Translations under genes and position numbers: made by a program
Assembly (NCBI RefSeq): GCF_019049285.1
Contig: NZ_JAGMUL010000020.1
Coordinates: forward strand, 81,718 to 145,717
DNA: 64,000 nucleotides
Direction of reading: 5' to 3'
From: Streptomyces sp. AC550_RSS872
GTDB lineage: Bacteria; Actinomycetota; Actinomycetes; Streptomycetales; Streptomycetaceae
Part shown: piece by piece, positions 61,836 through 64,000 of the stretch
Numbering within the stretch: position 1 is the stretch's first letter
Layout: the number at the start of each line of letters is the position of its first letter
Notes under the pieces: model-generated
The model's database searches: none
The model's input: the letters and a program-made list of their open reading frames with translations, nothing else
Told to the model about the DNA's origin: nothing

Positions 61836-63080
61836 GTGAGTGGTGACAAGTCGGAGCACGCACCGCAGGCGTTCGCGGGGCGGCGCTGGTGGCTGCCCTC
61901 TGCCCTGATCAAGGAATTCGACTCCGAGGTCGCGCACTCGGGGCGACTGCGGCGCACCGCCCGCGACTGGGTGGTCGACTTCTCCTGCTTCCTGCTGGCC
62001 GTGTTCATCGGGCTGGTGGCCGCGGACACGATCAGGAAGGAGGATCTCCCGGCCGGCTACGCCGCCTTCGACCAACTCGTCGGCGCGCTCTCCTGCGCCG
62101 CCGTGTGGCTGCGGCGCCGCTGGCCGGTGGGGCTCGCGGTCGCCATGGTGCCGGTCACCCTCGTGTCGGCCGCGGCGGGCGGCGCCAGCCTGATCGCCCT
62201 GTTCACGCTCGCCGTGCACCGGCCCTTCAGGTATGTGGCCTGGGTGGCCGGGGCGTACGCCGCCGTGACCCTGGTGTTCTACTGGTTCCGCCCTGACCCC
62301 GATCTGTCCTACGGCTGGATCGTCGCCCTGGCCTCGCTGCTGACCGTCGCGGTCGTCGGCTGGGGCATGCTCGCCCGGTCCAAACGGCAGCTCATGCTGA
62401 GCCTGCGCGACCGCGCCAGGCGTGCCGAGACGGAGGCGCGGCTGCGGGCCGAGCAGGCGCAGCGGCTCGCCCGTGAGGCCATCGCCCGGGAGATGCACGA
62501 CGTCCTCGCCCACCGGCTGACGCTGCTCAGCGTGCACGCGGGCGCACTGGAGTTCCGGCCCGACGCGCCCCGCGAGGAGATCGCACGGGCGGCCGGCGTC
62601 ATCCGGGAGAGCGCCCACGAGGCCCTCCAGGACCTGCGGGAGATCATCGGCGTGCTGCGGGCGGGCGAGCCCGACGACACCGGCCGGCCCCAGCCGACCC
62701 TCGCGGCGCTGGAGACGCTGGTCACCGAGTCCCGAGAGGCCGGGATGAAGGTCACCCTCGACCAGCACGTCACCGACCCCGCCGCCGTGCCCGCGTCCGT
62801 CGGCCGCACCGCCTACCGCATCGCCCAGGAGGGCCTGACCAACGCCCGCAAGCACGCGCCCGGCACGGAGGTCACGGTCACGGTGACCGGCGCTCCGGGC
62901 GAGGGTCTGTCCGTAGCGGTGCGCAATCCCTCGCCCGAGGGCGAGGTTCCCCACGTTCCCGGCTCCGGACAGGGACTGATCGGGCTGACGGAACGGGCGA
63001 CGCTGACGGGCGGGCGACTGGAGCACGGGCCGGGGGCGGACGGAGGGTTCGAGGTGCGGGCGTGGCTGCCGTGGGGGTGA
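61836..63080 (+). CDS. NarL-type sensor histidine kinase
   Basis: A 414-aa HisKA_3 kinase. About four to six membrane helices lie between residues 45 and 180 with very short loops and no large extracellular sensor. The dimerisation/phosphoacceptor helix is AREAIAREMHDVLAHRLTLLSVHAGALEFRPD (phosphorylated His in MHDVLAHRL). ATPase motifs are AYRIAQEGLTNARKHAPGTEVTV (N-box) and GSGQGLIGLTERATLTGGRLEHGP. The GTG at 61836 lies 8 nt after TAGATT, fitting a leaderless mRNA; an upstream GTG at 61803 is also in frame. Cognate regulator is 145 bp downstream. Confidence 0.93.
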   Translation: MSGDKSEHAPQAFAGRRWWLPSALIKEFDSEVAHSGRLRRTARDWVVDFSCFLLAVFIGLVAADTIRKEDLPAGYAAFDQLVGALSCAAVWLRRRWPVGLAVAMVPVTLVSAAAGGASLIALFTLAVHRPFRYVAWVAGAYAAVTLVFYWFRPDPDLSYGWIVALASLLTVAVVGWGMLARSKRQLMLSLRDRARRAETEARLRAEQAQRLAREAIAREMHDVLAHRLTLLSVHAGALEFRPDAPREEIARAAGVIRESAHEALQDLREIIGVLRAGEPDDTGRPQPTLAALETLVTESREAGMKVTLDQHVTDPAAVPASVGRTAYRIAQEGLTNARKHAPGTEVTVTVTGAPGEGLSVAVRNPSPEGEVPHVPGSGQGLIGLTERATLTGGRLEHGPGADGGFEVRAWLPWG

Positions 63081-63225
63081 CGGCCGTCGTGACGGCCGTC
63101 GGCCCGGGAGCGGGGCGCTCAACGGGCGCTCCGGCGCTCGCTGTTGCGGTTCGTGCCGCGTTCCGCACGGGGACTCCACGCCGTCCGGCCCCGCCACCCC
63201 GTACAACCGTGATTACGTAAGCCAC

Positions 63226-63906
63226 ATGACTGCGATCAGACTCCTCCTCGTCGACGACGACCCGCTGGTCAGGGCCGGGCTGTCCTTCATGCTGGGCGGC
63301 GCCGACGACATCGAGATCGTCGGCGAGGCGGCCGACGGCGGTGAGGTCGAGACGCTGGTCGACCGCACCCGGCCGGACGTGGTCCTGATGGACATCCGGA
63401 TGCCGTCGGTCGACGGACTGACCGCCACGGAACGGCTGCGCGGCCGCAAGGACGCCCCGCAGGTCGTGCTGCTGACCACGTTCCACGCCGACGAGCTGGT
63501 GCTGCGCGCCCTGCGGGCCGGCGCCGCCGGCTTCGTGCTCAAGGACACCCCGCCCGCTGAGATCGTCGACGCGGTGCGCCGGGTCGCGGCCGGGGACCCG
63601 GTCCTGTCGCCCACCGTGACCCGCCAGTTGATGGACCACGCGGCCGGCACCGCCGCCGACACCCGCCGGGCACGCGCGCGTGAGCGGCTCACCGCCCTCA
63701 ACGACCGCGAGCGCGAGGTCGCCGTCGCGGTGGGCCGGGGCCTGGCCAACGCCGAGATCGCCGCAGAGCTCTTCATGAGCGTCGCCACCGTCAAGACCCA
63801 TGTCTCCCGCGTCCTGGCCAAGCTCGACCTCAACAACCGTGTGCAGATCGCCCTGTTGGCGTACGACGCGGGACTTCTGGAGGAAGGGGAGGAGGACGGG
63901 CACTAG
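63226..63906 (+). CDS. NarL/LuxR-type response regulator
   Basis: A 226-aa response regulator. The receiver has the acidic pair DDDPLVRAGL, the phospho-Asp in DVVLMDIRMPSVDGL, Thr in LLTTFHADE and Lys in GFVLKDTPP. The output is a LuxR helix-turn-helix: LTALNDREREVAVAVGRGLANAEIAAELFMSVATVKTHVSRVLAKLDLNNRVQIALLAYDAGLL. It follows its histidine kinase. Target genes are unknown; the CCAAAGTCG repeat upstream of the pair is a candidate site. A GC-rich gap with many short repeats separates the two genes. Confidence 0.95.
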   Translation: MTAIRLLLVDDDPLVRAGLSFMLGGADDIEIVGEAADGGEVETLVDRTRPDVVLMDIRMPSVDGLTATERLRGRKDAPQVVLLTTFHADELVLRALRAGAAGFVLKDTPPAEIVDAVRRVAAGDPVLSPTVTRQLMDHAAGTAADTRRARARERLTALNDREREVAVAVGRGLANAEIAAELFMSVATVKTHVSRVLAKLDLNNRVQIALLAYDAGLLEEGEEDGH

Positions 63907-64000
63907 CTGTATTGATCACGAGCGTTGTTAACACTGCCCGGGCTTGATCATGGCGAAGGCCCCCGTGTGTGGTGGAGGTATCGAATCTTCACCGCACGGA
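63907..64000. other. window end, no gene seen
   Basis: The last 94 bp hold TTGATCA twice, in TATTGATCACGAGC and GGGCTTGATCATGG, and no obvious coding start or hairpin of note. Confidence 0.4.

Noticed and set aside
63907..64000. TTGATCA repeats at the window end as an insertion-sequence or att boundary
   Set aside because: Only 7 bp are shared, and no transposase or integrase is visible; the window stops before this can be judged.

Overview
The window looks like a piece of Streptomyces chromosome. GC is very high with strong third-position GC bias, GTG starts are frequent, several genes appear leaderless (a -10 box 6-8 nt before the start codon), and the gene content is typical: a LAL-type LuxR regulator, IclR/AllR, a SapA-like secreted protein, an RNase Sa-type ribonuclease, a streptogrisin/trypsin-like protease and NIS siderophore synthetases. 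No tRNA, rRNA or CRISPR array was seen.

Layout. 1-7 kb: an island of small general-stress-type genes with four DUF5994 paralogues (two followed by a small membrane protein), CsbD, Asp23/Gls24 and a membrane acyl-CoA desaturase. 6.9-8.3 kb: a scar with an IS3-type transposase tail and a frameshifted AbiEii-type toxin next to an intact partner gene. 8.5-15.6 kb: CorA, an AlkZ-like glycosylase, a LysE exporter, a secreted trypsin and a LAL regulator. 15.9-16.7 kb: a degenerate minisatellite with a unit of about 160 bp. 16.7-23.1 kb: a GAF-LuxR regulator, two acyl-CoA synthetases, GNAT, and a zinc-ribbon protein with a large repetitive linker.

23.2-35.3 kb and 49.3-56 kb form one dispersed catabolic regulon for purines and allantoin. 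8-oxoguanine/guanine-type deaminase, urate oxidase, HIU hydrolase and OHCU decarboxylase make allantoin; allantoinase and allantoicase degrade it. The resulting glyoxylate goes either to malate (malate synthase) or to glycerate (Gcl, Hyi, tartronate semialdehyde reductase). A catalase inside the block can remove the H2O2 made by urate oxidase. An AllR-type IclR repressor is encoded beside allantoinase. Palindromes of the form TTCCR-N5-YGGAA lie in the promoters of gcl, hyi-glxR, allR/allB and aceB. A second palindrome, TCAAC-N5-GTTGA, overlaps the -35 boxes of the katA, urate, aceB and (less well) allB promoters.

35.4-49.3 kb: secreted and membrane proteins; a two-gene module whose proteins share an ungapped Gly/Asn/Gln motif (candidate homotypic interaction pair); an aminotransferase with a divergent HxlR regulator; a VWA protein pair; two divergent IucA/IucC synthetases around three 24-bp tandem repeats; and a HipA-like/Rdx coupled pair. 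56-64 kb: SDR, DHFR-like protein, secreted RNase, a secreted protein ending in five histidines, a large membrane protein and a NarL-type two-component system.

All calls come from reading the sequence and recalling families; no database search was run.
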